A DNA stretch of 64,000 nucleotides from Cristatella mucedo. Taxonomy: Eukaryota; Bryozoa; Phylactolaemata; Cristatellidae. Below are positions 36,545-48,947 of this stretch, piece after piece. Positions within the stretch are counted from its first letter, which is position 1. Every line of letters begins with the position of its first letter. The notes below the pieces were generated by a model. The model ran no database searches and had not been told where the DNA came from. It worked only from the letters and a program-made list of their open reading frames with translations. The stretch covers positions 1-64,000 of the forward strand of contig WPIO01000042.1 of assembly GCA_009760855.2 (NCBI GenBank), written 5' to 3'. Made by a program: the position numbers and the translations under genes.

Positions 36545-36640
36545 TGCAGTTGATAATCAAGGTACGGCAGCAAATGCAAAGCGCTTAGAAAGAGAGTGAG
36601 TTCTCTGAGGACGCTTTATCAAGTGTATTATTATTACTAT
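36545..36640 (+). repeat. Solo LINE-A tail
   Basis: GGCAGCAAATGCAAAGCGCT, GAGTTCTCTGAGGACGCTTT and ATTATTATTACTATTATT. It sits between the two CpG-rich blocks. Confidence 0.75.
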
Positions 36641-36901
36641 TATTGTGCCACTTGAATTATACGACGACATTTATGGGTACCCGTCGAACGCCGTAAGATC
36701 GCATTTTTGGCGAGCCTCTACTAACAGAGCACAAACACCTGCGGCTTGGGCTGTTCCCGATCTGTTTCTGACACTCTTTGGAATTATTAGAAGTGGATGG
36801 CGCCGGCAATATTCAGAGGAAAACGAAATTGAGTGAACACTTACTGCGCACTTACGCAATCGAAGTTAGAGGTGTCTATTAACCTTCTCGTATAACTTAC
36901 T

Positions 36902-37115
36902 CAGTGTGCTGACACTGTGCAAGCAGCCACTAACCACATTTGCATGCTGACCCCGTGCATGTCACCCCTAACCATGTTATTCATGTTTAGCAAGCATGAT
37001 GTTACTCACCATTCAATCGTATTTCCTTTGCAGCAAGTTTAAAGCACCTAGAAAGAGATGAGTTCTCTGAGGGCGCTTTATCAAGTGCATACTTATTATT
37101 ATTATTATTGTTAAT
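36902..37115 (+). repeat. LINE-A 3' UTR and tail, plus strand
   Basis: GCTGACACTGTGCAAGCAGC, TTTGCATGCTGACCCCGTGC and CAAGCATGATGTTACTCACC, then the terminal block and ATT repeats. No coding part is left. Confidence 0.8.
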
Positions 37116-37244
37116 ATTACTGAGGAATTATCTACTTGCATGCCACGTGAGCAGCGAACTGGGATGTGTGCAATGTGCGCTTTATGAGCACGCTATAGCG
37201 GTATATAAACGCCAAACTCTCACCACGATACAGAAATACTCCCT

Positions 37245-37340
37245 CTGTGCAGTGCGCTAGCAGAACTTAATCTCTGCGCAAACGCATTGCAAACGACCGA
37301 GGGACCCGAGTCCGCGAACCAGGTTGTTAAAGCCGGTATA
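37245..37340 (-). repeat. SINE-2-like fragment, minus strand, decayed
   Basis: GCGCTAGCAGAACTTAATCT, GGGACCCGAGTCCGCGAACC and GTTGTTAAAGCCGG correspond to tail, B box and head of SINE-2 on the minus strand. Confidence 0.5.
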
Positions 37341-38026
37341 GAATCGCCGTGCTCATAACTGCACAGGTGGCTCTCACCCACGAAGGCAGGTTTAGTGGAT
37401 CCGAAAAAGGGCGCACTGCGCTACGCTGGATTGATAAATTGCAGAGCCTTTCAGAGTTTCGGGCGTGCATTCTGCGCGATCCAGTCGCACGGCCCGTTTC
37501 GGGCAGCGGGAAGCAGCAGCGCCTTCAGCTGGCGGCAGATGCCAAGTCCAGCCGGCGCGGCTGCTTGGCGCGGCTCGACTTGGCGCGGCTCGATCGGCGC
37601 GGCTCGACACCACGCCGATCGGCAAGCTGCGACCCACTGCGCACGCCGTCGCGATCGCTCGCCGTCGCGGCGGCGTGCGATCGCGACGGACGCGTCCCGA
37701 TCTCTAGGCGAGCGGACGCGCAGCAGCGTCCACAATGGCAGAGTCTGCGGGCTCGGCTGCAATTCCGAAGGCCGTCAATAGAGCGCGCTCATCCCTTTGT
37801 TGCGGGGCGCGCGGCGGTCAGGAGCTGCGCCGGCTCGAGCTAACCGCGGGCGGTTCTGCGCCCCGGCTTAGCTGGGCGGTTCTGCGCCAGCGAAGAGCGG
37901 GCGCAGCGGCAGTGCCGAGCGGTTTTCATTCCGATTCGCACAGGACTCGGCGGCGAACGTCGGCGGCGGCGGCGGCGGCAGCGCGGCAGCGGACTCGAAT
38001 CCAGCGACCGGCGAGCCTCGCCGACG

Positions 38027-38071
38027 ATGCTTCAGCCGAACGCAGTGGAGTTCGGCTACGAGCAGACGCTG
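38027..38071 (+). CDS. ClC-2-like chloride channel, exon 1 (coding start)
   Basis: The frame reads MLQPNAVEFGYEQTL and stops at a GTAAGC donor (CTG|GTAAGC). ClC-2 proteins carry a YEQTLMYGRY-type motif near the N terminus in the cytosol; here YEQTL is kept and the rest of the motif comes from exon 2 (ITGHYRQQLGDYAK) after a phase-0 splice. The ATG has an A at -3 and G/C-rich surroundings. The frame stays open some way upstream, so an earlier start is possible but none is obvious. The exon was found by joining to exon 2, not by length. It could be chance only if the motif and splice agreement were coincidental, which I think unlikely. Confidence 0.8.
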
Positions 38072-38318
38072 GTAAGCGGCGCGCTGCTGCGCTGCCCTTC
38101 GGCCTGCGTACGCCGCTCGCCGCCGCTCTCCGCGGCGGCGAGCGGCGGGTACGCGCGGGCGCCAGCCAGACTGGCGTGCGGCTGCGTGCCGGTTTTCGCC
38201 GTAACATCGGCTTCTACCCGCCGTCGCCGTGGGCTCGCGCCAGCCGGAGCTGCTCGATGACCGAGTTTGCGACGCCCTGACCCAATGACTGACTGCCGCA
38301 GCCGCCGAGTCGTAACCG

Positions 38319-38352
38319 CCCCACCACCCAGCCCCACCGCCCAGCCCCCCTC
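38319..38352 (-). other. C-tract cluster (G-quadruplex candidate on minus strand)
   Basis: CCCCACCACCCAGCCCCACC then GCCCAGCCCCCC gives five C runs of at least three on the plus strand, with short loops. It lies 250 bp after the exon 1 donor. Folding is a prediction from pattern only. Confidence 0.5.
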
Positions 38353-39017
38353 GGCCCGACTCTCGGCTCGACCCTCCGTGCGCTCGCGCTTGGCCGCCGC
38401 CGCCGCTGGCGCGCGAGATCCTCGCGATTCCCGACGGCGACGAGTCCTAGGGACGGCGCCAACTGTCTGACGTCACGTCGTGCTAGCCAGCCACATCCGC
38501 CGCTGGGCGGACGCAGCGGCTGCGGCGGCGGCGGCGGCGCCCGGGCGTCCTACTCGTGGCGTGATTGACGTTCCTGCAGCGGTCCGTTTGGTCGCCGGCA
38601 ACTAGCACAGCGTTCGACCGGCCGGTGGCTGGCGAGTGTGTATAAAGAAAGCAGCTACTTGAAGCCTGGTTCAGACGGCGAGTCTTGCTTCCTACCTGTT
38701 TCCTACCTTCTTACCTGAGTCCTGCTTGGGTATTCTGGTTTGTAAGAGGTGTAGACGGTAGTCTTGATCCAAGTCTTGCTTCCTACTCGCTCTGCCCACT
38801 GATCATTCGCGGGATAGCTGCCGAATTTCTCTAAGGCCTCGCTTCGCTAACGCAAATACCGGTAGAATGACACCTGTCCGATATAGCCTTTACCGTTAGC
38901 CACCTCAAAATTTGAGTTTTGAACTTCTCTATCAGAGTGACCCATAAACAGGGACTCGCGCGGAACGCATCGCTGAGTTCGCCGACCAAGTCGTGCCCCC
39001 GCCGCCATTTACTTCAA

Positions 39018-39085
39018 AGTAATGTAAAGCGCCTAGAAAGAGATTGAGTTCTCTGAGGGCGCTTTATCGAGTGTTTGAGCTTTTT
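39018..39085 (+). repeat. Solo LINE-A tail
   Basis: AATGTAAAGCGCCTAGAAAG, ATTGAGTTCTCTGAGGGCGC and TTTATCGAGTG. Only about 65 bp of the element is present. Confidence 0.75.
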
Positions 39086-40429
39086 ATTTTAAATGCGAGC
39101 ACGTGTAGCTGTAGGGCCAAACGAAGGTAAGCTTTCGCCGGTTCTCGCCTTGCCGCCGGCGTCGGGCCGGTTCCGCGATGCGATTGAGCAATTTGCTTGT
39201 CACTCCATCGATCTCGCCATTTTTCCCAGCTACCCATTTGACAGCTTCTCGCTGCCGCCTGTAGGCGGGAGGGGATTTCGTTGTTATGTCCCTCACCCTA
39301 TAATAACGGCAAGTTTGCATGTTCGGTTTTTTCTCGTCCTGCTTCCATCTCAATTCCGCGTTTTGCCCTTGCGTCACCGAGACTGGGAGCGACGCTAGCA
39401 ATAGCAGAAGGCCGACGCAGACCGAAGAAGCTTATCTGTGCGCGCCACTTCTTAGCCGACACCGACGGATGACCGACGAAAGCTAGGAGCACACGAGACG
39501 CCAGATGAAAACGGCGAGATTTGTTTTGCTTTGAAAGGCGACTGACTGCTGGGGTCGGCGAATTAGCATTTGCATAGTAGAGTCTCCGCTTATGGCACAA
39601 TGCGAGTGCTACCAACAGACGCTAGTTTATGAGTCGGTGGAGTGAATGCAAAGGCAATGCGCCAGAAGTTTAAATCTGCCAGTAAGCAGTTAACGCCGCC
39701 TGACCGCAGGGCGCCGCCGAAGCTCCGAACGCACGCACGCCAGGGGGCGCTCGCGTAGCTTACAAAGTCAGTACAAATCAAGTACAGAATTATTAAGGAG
39801 ATTACGTCGATCGCTGAGAGCAGTTCGCAAGTACCGCGTACATCGTAGATGCTCAAGCTACGCGGCAGCCCAGTCTGGTTCACCGCCTCTGCTATTGGCT
39901 GGCCAGGGTAAGGTCATAGTTCAACCCGAAAAACCACCAGGCAGAGTTCATGCCTCCTGGCTCTGCGACTGGGTGGATGCAGCCCGTTTGAACCCGAGGA
40001 ACTGGCTGACACCGAGCAAGCTAGTCTCAGGACTACTAATCCGAGACTCGGGCATCCGGTTAGACCGGTGGTGCTGCTGCCCCCACCCCCAGTCATGGGA
40101 CGTACTGCCAGTAGGTAATTCCGGTTTCATTCTTTCCTTGATCCATGAAGCTCCTAGATCATTCGGACCAGATGCGATGTCGCACTCTTTTTTGTCGACT
40201 GCCCGCCGGTCTTTCGGCCTTGGAGGGCTTTCGGGGCGTAGCCAAAGATCAGATACTGGATAGGCCCAAGCAGGCAGTGCCACCTCAAACTCTTATCTTG
40301 TCTTCTCTTGTCTGATCTTGTCCAAACCCTCTCACCGGCGGCAGTACTTCGTCTGTTATCCTTGGCTTTTGTGTGCTTACGTGTGCTGGCACTGCTTATG
40401 TTATCGCTAAACAATTGGCAAGCTTCCTT

Positions 40430-40500
40430 TCCAAGCACATTTAAAGTGCCACGAAAGAGATTTTGTTCACTCAAGGCACTATACCGATGTTTCTTATTAT
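40430..40500 (+). repeat. Solo LINE-A type tail, diverged
   Basis: AAGCACATTTAAAGTGCCAC, AGATTTTGTTCACTCAAGGC and ACTATACCGATGTTTCTTAT. Confidence 0.55.
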
Positions 40501-41424
40501 CCAGGAAAGCAGTCGCACCAATCGGTGGCATGCCTAGTCCGAAGCTGCCGGCTCACGAGGCTGCACTGGCTGCAGCCGCCCCTCTCTCCCCTAGTCGGCA
40601 GCAGGCAGGCTTGACCAGCAGCGGCCATCGCTGTAGGAGGCTAGAGACCCGGAGACGAGACGCATCAGTCAGTCAGAGTGGGGGGATGAGGATCCAGTGA
40701 GCTCGGACATCGATGCCTCATTCTCTCACCCTGAACAGTCTGAGCCGGTTAACGGCTGAGCTTGAAGGAGAGAGAATCTCTGCGACTGGCTGCTGAATAA
40801 CGGAGGGTGCCATGGTACTTCTAAATCACCTTGTTAGCGGGTTTTGCATGTGATAGATGACAGCGGTGACCTCCGTAGACTATCGCAGGTACGCGAAAGG
40901 CACCGGCAACGTGCTCTAACAGAGCTTTCTTCTTTCGACCGCCATGCTGTTGCTTCGACTGGTTGGTTTGCCTGCGCTCGCGTAGTCAAACTGCCGCCTC
41001 TACCCTATGCCCTTTTCCCAGAGAAAGTATATCTGCAGAGACTTGCCGCTCACACTTGAATCCAGACACTGACCCAGGCACATTCCTACTAATCGGTTCG
41101 TCGGTGAGTGCTTACAACTGAAGGACCATAATTCAGCAACGACATGTACAAGACATGGACTCTTTGCTGTCTGGCCTTATTGTTGTGCAAAATACTGAAA
41201 AACCTCGGGCTACTTACCTTAACACTGACAACAGAGATATCGGGCCTCGTGGGCATGCAAGAACAATATCAAAGTCAAATGTCTTATGTGGCAGTTCTCT
41301 ATCAACATATCTCAGTCTGCAACTCCACAAAGCCACGAAGACTAGGGTGGCATGCTGGAGAGTCAACCGTTGAGCTCTCTAGACTAAAGCTCAATTGCAC
41401 TAAACACAGTGCTTAAATAATAAT

Positions 41425-41555
41425 TACTACGATAAATATTTTGTGATAATGCCATATGAGAACCAAATATCTATCGAGCCAGGTGCTTCATTACTCGCTG
41501 CAAGAGAAACAATAATCAAAAGTTGTTGACAAGCAAGGTATCATGCTTAGAAAAG
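41425..41555 (-). repeat. LINE-A type tail, minus strand, diverged
   Basis: TGCCATATGAGAACCAAATA, GCTGCAAGAGAAACAATAAT and GGTATCATGCTTAGAAAAGC on the complement of the LINE-A 3' UTR. Confidence 0.45.
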
Positions 41556-42779
41556 CATGGAAAAGCACCCAAGTCTCAGGCTTGGACATGCATGCAAAAA
41601 CCGCATAAGAAGACACTCGAGGCTGCTGCATTGTTTAGTAGAACTCCACGTTAGTAGCACGTGCTCAATCATGTGCACAGACATGAAGAGCAGACGTGGA
41701 AAAGCTATGTTCACTGGAGAGAAGAAAAACCTGAGCGAATCAGCAGATGCATCTTTAGCTGAGACTTGTGTAATAGAAATTCACTGCGCATGGAGACAGA
41801 AGAAGGGAGCGGCTTCCCGACTCATGAAGTCACTAAGGAACTGATGGTTGGATTCACTGAAAAAAATTAACTTGGCGCTTTGAGTTTTAGCTGTAAAAAT
41901 TTCTGCGTTGATGATTGAACCTAACTTCGGTATGCTAGCTTAATGCATATGTATGCTTTTTTTGATCGCCATTTAGGGCCATATCTGAAAGCCTTATATC
42001 CGTTGTGCTTGACGAGCAAGTTAACCAGATCTTGGTATGTGAGAATAACTACAACATGAGACACCGAAGTAATGGCTGCAACTCGGGACCACTGAGTGGC
42101 TGAGTGTTTACATGTGCAGCACCCTGCGATTCCATATGGCTGCTAGTGTACTACACGACGATTAGGGCTGACAGTGATTTCGATTAATTTTTATGCAATG
42201 CTTAAATATTGTTTTCAATTTAAAAATAAAGGTTTCCTGGTCACTAAAAGCCATGGAACAGGTAGCCGAAGAAGGGGTCCTCATCGGTACAGTACTCTGG
42301 GGGGTAGTAGCATGGTAGCAAGGTGGTACCTTGCTGCATAATGGCAGATTTTGAAAATCAATTAAAATAGCAGTAGCTCCTATGACCTCGTTCCTAGGCA
42401 GGGGTGCGTTGTGCAGCCCTGTCACTTGGTGGAGGTATTTATGGTGAAAGCATCCGAGATCCGCCTTGCCCTAAGTGGCAGGTCGCGAACGCAGACGAGC
42501 CGGCTAAGTGCATCGATAGACAAGAGTTCTGACTCTAGTATAATTCGAACTTGAGACATCTGGTTTTGGAATCTATGATACCATCATCCTACTACTGAGG
42601 TGGCCTAGAAACTGCAGTTAGGTTGCGATAAAATTATTTTGCAAACCCAGCCACGAGCAGAATAATTCAAATCCAGGATCCGGTGCCTTTAATATATTAC
42701 TTATCCACACCCTGCTTGAAACCAGTGCCTTCAAATCACTCTAACCAATATCAGATTAATTATCTTTTGTTTTAGAGTG

Positions 42780-43105
42780 TGGGTGTGCTTGTGTGCCCCC
42801 TCCAGTGAAAAGAAGAAACGAAGCGAGACGCAAAGTGAGACGCTAGAGTTAGGGAAAGATAGAGAAAGATGAGAGTGAGAAAAAGATAGAGAAAGATGAG
42901 AGTGAGAAAAAGATAGAGAAAGATGAGAGTGAGAAAAAGATAGAGAAAGATGAGAGTGAGAAAAAGATAGAGAAAGATGAGAGTGAGAGCAAGAAGCAGC
43001 GAGAATGAGAGAAAGGCGAGAGACGAGGGGAGCGAGATGGAAATGGAAGCGAGAGAGAGAGAAAGGAGAATATGGGAGGGAAAGGGTTTTATGAGGAAGA
43101 GAGAG
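42780..43105. repeat. Purine-rich minisatellite (27-bp unit)
   Basis: The core at about 42858-42990 has about five near-exact copies of a 27-bp unit (AGATAGAGAAAGATGAGAGT GAGAAAA). It is flanked by GAGA-rich sequence to 43105. A minus-strand frame over it (Leu/Phe/Thr repeats) is a by-product. Confidence 0.85.
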
Positions 43106-44809
43106 TTGTAGAAATGAGTGTTGCTCATTGATACAGCTTCGCCTGTGTCAAATTGCACTGTTCAGAGTAGTACCCACGTCGAAAACACGGGCAAGGTGGA
43201 ACATTTACCTTTGATCCTCTAAGGAAATGTGGTGAGCATCAGTCGTTTGGTCGGGATATTCATACTCATCCCAGACTGGCCCTTTCAACTGGGTAGTTTC
43301 TATTGAGCTATGGGCTTAGCCTGTCATCCTTGGATAGTCAACCTAAGCATCAAGTGAGATATTTTGAGACCTCTTGAAAATTTGGTCGTCAACAACTAAG
43401 GAAGATATATGAAAACTTATTCGATAAGAAAACTTACCCTGCTGTCCCGCTTTTGGGTTCAATAAAACGCAGTCATTCTTGGACTGAAAGTCGTCTGAGG
43501 CATTGATTAGATCGAACTTTGAGAATTTACTAATCATTCAAATGAACAGGAGTCATTCCAAGCTGGCCGTGCTAATATTCGCAAGCTGTCACAGCCATGT
43601 GACTTCTGTTTGGATGCAGTTCAGCCCACGAATTGACCCTGCTTTCGACAAAGTCATGAGGAATTGTACACCGACCTACCGATCCTTTCTGTGAAAATCT
43701 TTCTTTCTGGAGCTCCATATGAGACCTCCTTGCAAGATGACTCGTTTCTATCAAGTGCCGAGCTAGCTGCTTCTGCTGTTGAGGACGTGCATATGTTCTC
43801 TGTGTATTTGCAACCTACGTAGCACCCAGAAAGTACCCACCGAACAAGGTGGATAACCTTCGCTGGTCCGAATAGCTGCTGCTGGAAATTCCTTATTCTC
43901 CATTACCCTCGTCCCCTTGTGGCAATCTTGAAAGGCCTTCCGGTGAATGGGTCAATGTTTGGCCCTCTCGTTGGCTTAATCCCGAGCATGCCTCTGCAAC
44001 ACGGCTTCTGGCAAACTGGCACTTGACAGCATCCCACGAGTGGCTGACTGCTCACTGCCTGCTAATGCTGCTGTGCACGGTTCGTGGCATCTGTGCTGTG
44101 ACATGGCCGAGGAGCTGCTGCTGGAAGAGAATGCAACCATCTTTGTAGGATGCTCTCCTTGGTCGCATTGGTCTCTGCTAACTCTAACGGCTTGTGATAA
44201 TATTATTGCAGGCAGTGTACCCAACTAAACAACTTGTCAGGAGCAAACTCTGCTTGAGCAGAGCCGAATGTGCTCCTGATACAACAAGCGGTATGATGCT
44301 AATAGATATATCAGTTGCCTGTTGACACAGTTGGTTGTGAGGTGGTGCTACAGTGATTGAAGCAAAGGGTTGGTGATGGCTGATCGGTGGAGCTCTCACG
44401 CAGTTTGCCACACACAGGGTTCCCTTTTTGCCTCAGTGCTGAGCTCTGTCTGGAATTCGCTTTCGAATTCGAATCTGGCTTCGTACCCGACGAGGATGTG
44501 ACCATGAAGGCCTGACTTCTTCCTATAGTATATGCAAATGTAACAGCACAAAATCCAAAATATTGCTATTTTGGTTAGTGATATCGTGTCGAACCCGTGA
44601 CGTATTAGCCAAACCCTACCACCAGCATCTTGCAGGTCTGTGATGAATATTATTCTTGCCCCTGCCATCAGTTAACCACATGGAACCACTTCAAGAGCTC
44701 TCTCTGTGAAACACTCAACGATGCTTCAACACGATCGCTGCACTGTTATTTCTGCATTTGTCTTTCGCAGTCACTTTGTTGATTGGTCCTTGCTGGCTTG
44801 TATTTGTCT

Positions 44810-44903
44810 AGAGATCCCTTTGCAGCAAATGTAAAGCGCCTAGAGAGAGATTGAGTTCTCTGAGGGCGCTTTATCAAGTGCATTATTATTATTATTATTA
44901 TCC
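44810..44903 (+). repeat. Solo LINE-A tail
   Basis: CCCTTTGCAGCAAATGTAAA, ATTGAGTTCTCTGAGGGCGC and (ATT)n; close to the family consensus. Confidence 0.8.
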
Positions 44904-45214
44904 TTTCGACAGCATGCTGTTCAATGCTAGAGGTCGCATGCCTGCTTGGGGGATCAGAAGGAAATTGGATTGTCGAAACCTAGCAGCCACAGGCAGTCTT
45001 GCTCTGGAATCCGTTTGTCTGGCTGGCTGTGCAGTGCCAAAGTATCCTGTCGTTCCAGCAGGCTAGCTGCATTTCGTAAAAGAGCATCCATTGCCGAGCA
45101 AGCTACATCTAGCAACTGCACCTTCGCCTTAATTGACCTCTGCTTCTCAGCTTCTACCGTCCTCTAATCGAACCATGCCCACTTGAGATTGAGTATAAGC
45201 ACTCAAAGCCTCTC

Positions 45215-46125
45215 AAAATGTCTCTCAAAATTGGCTCTGCCAGCATATCTCCCGTCGAATCAGCTCGAAATCTAGGTGTCATATTCCAAAGCGACCTCTC
45301 GTTAGACGACCACATCAGCTCCACAGTCAAGTCCGCCTATTTTCAGCTTCATAACATTGCTAAAATTCGGGCTTGTTTAGATAAGGATACCACGTCCAAG
45401 TTGGTCCATGCATTCGTGACATCCTGTCTCGACTACTGCAACTCACTGCTTACTGGCCTACCAGCATGTGCGATCAGGCGATTGCAGCTGGTGCAAAACT
45501 CTGCAGCTAGGCTTGTCTGTCGTGAGCGTCGCAGTTGCCACATTACTCCACTTCTCGCCGACCTGCACTGGCTACCAGTCAAGCAACGGATTGACTTCAA
45601 GGTTTTGTCGCTCACTTTTAGGTCCCTTCATTCTATGGCTCGAGCCTATCTCTCCGACATACTCCCCCATCAGGCCAAGCATCGTACCACCCGCTTTTCG
45701 GAATCCAACAGTCTAGAAATACCTCATAGAGACCTCAAATCCTTTGGAGACCATGCATTTAGTTCGTATGCTCCCAAAGCCTGGTACTCCCTCCCGACCT
45801 GCGTCAGAACATCCCCTGACCTGACCACACTTAAAAGGAACTTAAAAACACACCTATTTAGGACAGCATTTAGTGGGTCCCTGTGATTCGTCCTTGATGT
45901 GCTTATGCGTGCTGACACTGTGCATGCTGCCACTAACCACATTTGCATGCTGACCCTGTGCATGTCACTCCTAACCATATTATTCATTTTGTTTGTTTTT
46001 CAAGCATGATTTTACTTACCATTCAATTGCATTTCACTTTGCAGCAAATGTAAAGCGCCTAGAAAGAGATTAAGTTCTCTGAGGGCGCTTTATCAAGTAC
46101 ATTATTATTATTATTATTATTATTA
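45215..46125 (+). mobile_element. LINE-A 3' end, plus strand, intact post-RT frame
   Basis: A 222-codon frame (45218-45886) runs from KIGSASISPVESARNLGVIF to RTAFSGSL. The full 3' UTR, terminal hairpin block and a long (ATT)n end at about 46125. It starts after the RT palm, so it is 5'-truncated. The open frame and closeness to the copies at 6.2-7.0, 20.0-20.6 and 30.9-31.4 kb point to recent insertions. Confidence 0.88.
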
Positions 46126-47542
46126 TAAAGCCGATTTAGCTGCCGTTCAGTGGATGCTGCTAACTGAGTGCAGTGTTGTGTAGCTGTGTGAACTCACTTT
46201 GTTCTGCTTTTTCCCAGTGGCGCCTTGTGCTCTGAAGCTACAGGACTATATCTTACAAAGCTTTGGTAGAGATTGTGTCTTATGCAGTTCTTTACTTTCT
46301 CTGAGTTCGTGGCATTGTTCTTTCACGGTCTCAAGAGCATTGATTGTAATATTTTCGTCCTAGGCCTTGTTAGCCCCACCTGCATGCTTTGCCACAAGGT
46401 ACTTTTCAATCCGTGCTCTCCTGAATTTGCAGCCGTGTGGGTGGGGCCGAGCATTGATTAGACTGACCCTGGCAGTCAATTTTCAAGAGAATGTGTAAGT
46501 GAAGAAGGGTGAAGCTTAGACAAATTCAGCAAGGTGCTTTGTGATGTGCAATTTTATGCGACGGCTTTGCGAAGATGACTTCAGCTCTGGCAGCGATCTG
46601 GCCAAGCAGAACATTGGCCGGCGAGCAGCAAAATTGACAATTTCTTAAGCAGTCGGTGGCAGAAATATGCGATGTTGTCCTGAAGTTTCTCGGTGTACGT
46701 GCGGGTTTGCTCTTTGATAGCAGTAAAGTACTGCATGGAATGATTTGGGCTATATGTTCTTATTATCTATCGGCTGTCCATCGGACTTGCTTTCTGCCTA
46801 AACCGAGATTGCTTATTCTTGCCGATTGTGCAACACCATGACCACTCAGGTGTTGGCCCCTCGATATCAAGTAGTAATGGGTCAAAACGATTATTTGTGC
46901 ATATGTACATTTGGGTCGCTATGTTACATTCTATCTGCAGATCCAAATTAAATAGCTGATAATTCCACCGATCTTACCTACTCTATGCAATGCAGCAACT
47001 CAATGTTAGCCAACGTACTTGATGAGTTTGGGCCTCTGGCTAATCGTAAGGTCCATGCTCACAGAGCTCTTTAGGTTTTTAAATGACATTACTTACAAGA
47101 TTGTGGAACAATAGACATATATACAATGCCGTTAAAAAGTCAAGACATACTGTCTATCGTTTGGATGGTATCGATAAAAAGGAGGCCAAGGTCAGGTAGA
47201 GATTAAATGCAGAAGTAGAGGAACCACTGATCAAAAAACCAAAATATGCAAATGTTCACTAGCATCTATCAACCATATTAACCAGATGCCTACCTAATAG
47301 TTTCATCTAGGATGCAAGGCCAGCTAGACTTTTATATATGGGACAAGACCCGTGAGAATTTCACAAAAGGGGCGTGATCCGCAAGTAATAAAAACCTATA
47401 GCGAACAATGTTGATGCATTTTTAGTTTCTCTTCAACACAAATTCGGCGGTTGCTCGTTGAGTAGAAGTAGGACATAGAATTGTCGTCGTCGGTGACGGC
47501 TGAAGGTCGTAAGAATAGGGATAGCCCAGGTCGCTGCCAGCT

Positions 47543-47622
47543 GCTGTGTAGGGGGAATGCCCCCCCCCCTAGCCCCCCTAGCTCTGTGTAGGGGGAATGC
47601 CACCCCTAGCCCCCCTAGCTCT
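47543..47622. repeat. Two tandem copies of a 40-bp unit
   Basis: TGTGTAGGGGGAATGCC and CCTAGCCCCCCTAGCTC occur twice, 40 bp apart. Within each copy the G run and C run can pair. Confidence 0.75.
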
Positions 47623-47822
47623 TCCTTCTGTTCTTAACTGACACTCAAGCAAGCATACAGCCTAGTGTCCGAAGGGTAACCTATCAGAGTGTTTCTCCAA
47701 ATTCTTTGCATGCAAGATTGCGATCCTCCCTGCAAGGCGGCAGTCGCCATGCTCTCTTTCTCTTACTCCCCTCAACGTCTGTCTCTACTAAACTCGTCGC
47801 CGATCTTGTGTCCTAGACTATT

Positions 47823-47880
47823 ATTCTACTAGCTGATTTAACAGCCTCTTCTGCGTAGAGACAGGAGAGTCTTTATGGCT
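47823..47880 (-). repeat. SINE-1 3' fragment, minus strand
   Basis: ACTAGCTGATTTAACAGCCT then AGGAGAGTCTTTATGGCTAT is the complement of the SINE-1 end. It abuts a LINE-B in plus orientation. Confidence 0.65.
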
Positions 47881-48175
47881 ATTGCTTCCACAATTCTTAC
47901 GCAACGACAACTACTCTCCTGCTGCCGACTATGGCTCATCCCTTTCAGCGATCCTGAGCTGCTACTTCCATGCTACTCACTACCTCGACTTCTCTCCAGA
48001 CTCTGCTATGCTTCCCACTTTCTCTTGGTTGCGTGAGACAAAGTCTGTTGGCTACCGAATGCGTACCGAAAGCCGCTTAGGCTGTGAGTGTGCTATATAA
48101 AACTCTCCTGCGTAACACCCACTTAGTCGTTATGATTTGTGGAGTAACGGACGGAGATACATTACATTACATTAC
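47880..48175 (+). mobile_element. LINE-B 3' end with (ATTAC)n tail
   Basis: The frame from 47882 reads LPQFLRNDNYSPAADYGSSL and WLRETKSVGYRMRTESRLGC. The 3' UTR ends GGACGGAGATACATTACATT followed by more ATTAC. This defines the LINE-B terminus. Confidence 0.85.
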
Positions 48176-48469
48176 CTGGCTCACATAATTCTCTAACAGC
48201 ATACTTACACGGCATTCGCGTTTGGATGGTTACAAATACCCTGGAGCTTAACGATGGTAAGACCATAATAAACTTATGTAGTGTCACCTGAATGATAGAA
48301 GACCTTAACCTCACGATTGGTACATATTGCATCACTTCCATGACGCTGGCTCTTAATAAAGGTGGATAATTCCAAAACGACTTGTCAATAAATGACGGCT
48401 TTCCTCCACCGTCATGTCGATGCATTTACAGTTGATCCAAATAGCTGCAGCTGGGATTTTCTGTCATGA

Positions 48470-48945
48470 TTGTCGTCATTTCCATTTTAAACATCTTCTC
48501 TTCATCTTGCACTGGCTTTCATTCAAGCAAGCTATCGAATTATTTATAGAAGATATAGAAGATATTGTCACACACTGTTAGCCGATGGCATTAGCTTCCT
48601 CCAGCCGACCAATCAGAACTACTCCCCAATCAGGCTAGGCATGGCATCTTACTGCCATGTGCTTCTGATTCAAATCGTCTAGCTGTGCCTCGAACCAACT
48701 CAAATCCTTTGGAGAAAATATCTTTAGTTCATTATCTCCTGAAGACTGAAACTCACTCCCACTGATGTCACGACATCCCCTGTCGTTGAAATTAAAAAGG
48801 AGCTAAAATGCTCATGCTCGTCACAGTATTTGCTGGATCTGAGTTAACTGTCCTTTGTGTTCATACTTGTCGATCGTGTGTATTTTTCCACTCTATCTTG
48901 ACAGGCTTACCTTACACTACGTGTACATCGCCTATAAAGAGACTA
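48470..48945 (+). pseudogene. LINE-A post-RT region, decayed
   Basis: Recognisable blocks: CTTGCACTGGCTTTCATTCA (LHWLSFKQ), GGCTAGGCATGGCATCTTAC (QAxHxTT), TCAAATCCTTTGGAGAAAAT (LKSFGE). Many stops. It ends against a SINE-1. Confidence 0.6.
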
Positions 48946-48947
48946 TG

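Larger units (their letters stand above)
37440..38640 (+). promoter_or_regulatory. CpG-rich block 2, promoter and 5' end region of the ClC-2-like gene
   Basis: About 1.2 kb of GC- and CpG-rich sequence surrounding the first coding exon (38027-38071), with (CGG)n-like patches near 37965-37985 and 38520-38545. It is the natural place for the promoter and 5' UTR. A TATA-like word is not seen at a useful distance upstream, which fits a dispersed CpG-type promoter (inference). Confidence 0.55.

Noticed and set aside
35272-38337. Many overlapping open frames of 77-201 codons on both strands in the CpG-rich region
   Set aside because: GC-rich DNA has few stop codons. The frames overlap in all phases, are Arg/Ala/Ser-rich and show no family motif. 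Only the 15-codon ClC start at 38027 is supported by splicing to exon 2.
38636-38660. TATAAAG word as a promoter element
   Set aside because: It lies 570 bp after the coding start exon, inside intron 1, with no gene start behind it that I can identify.
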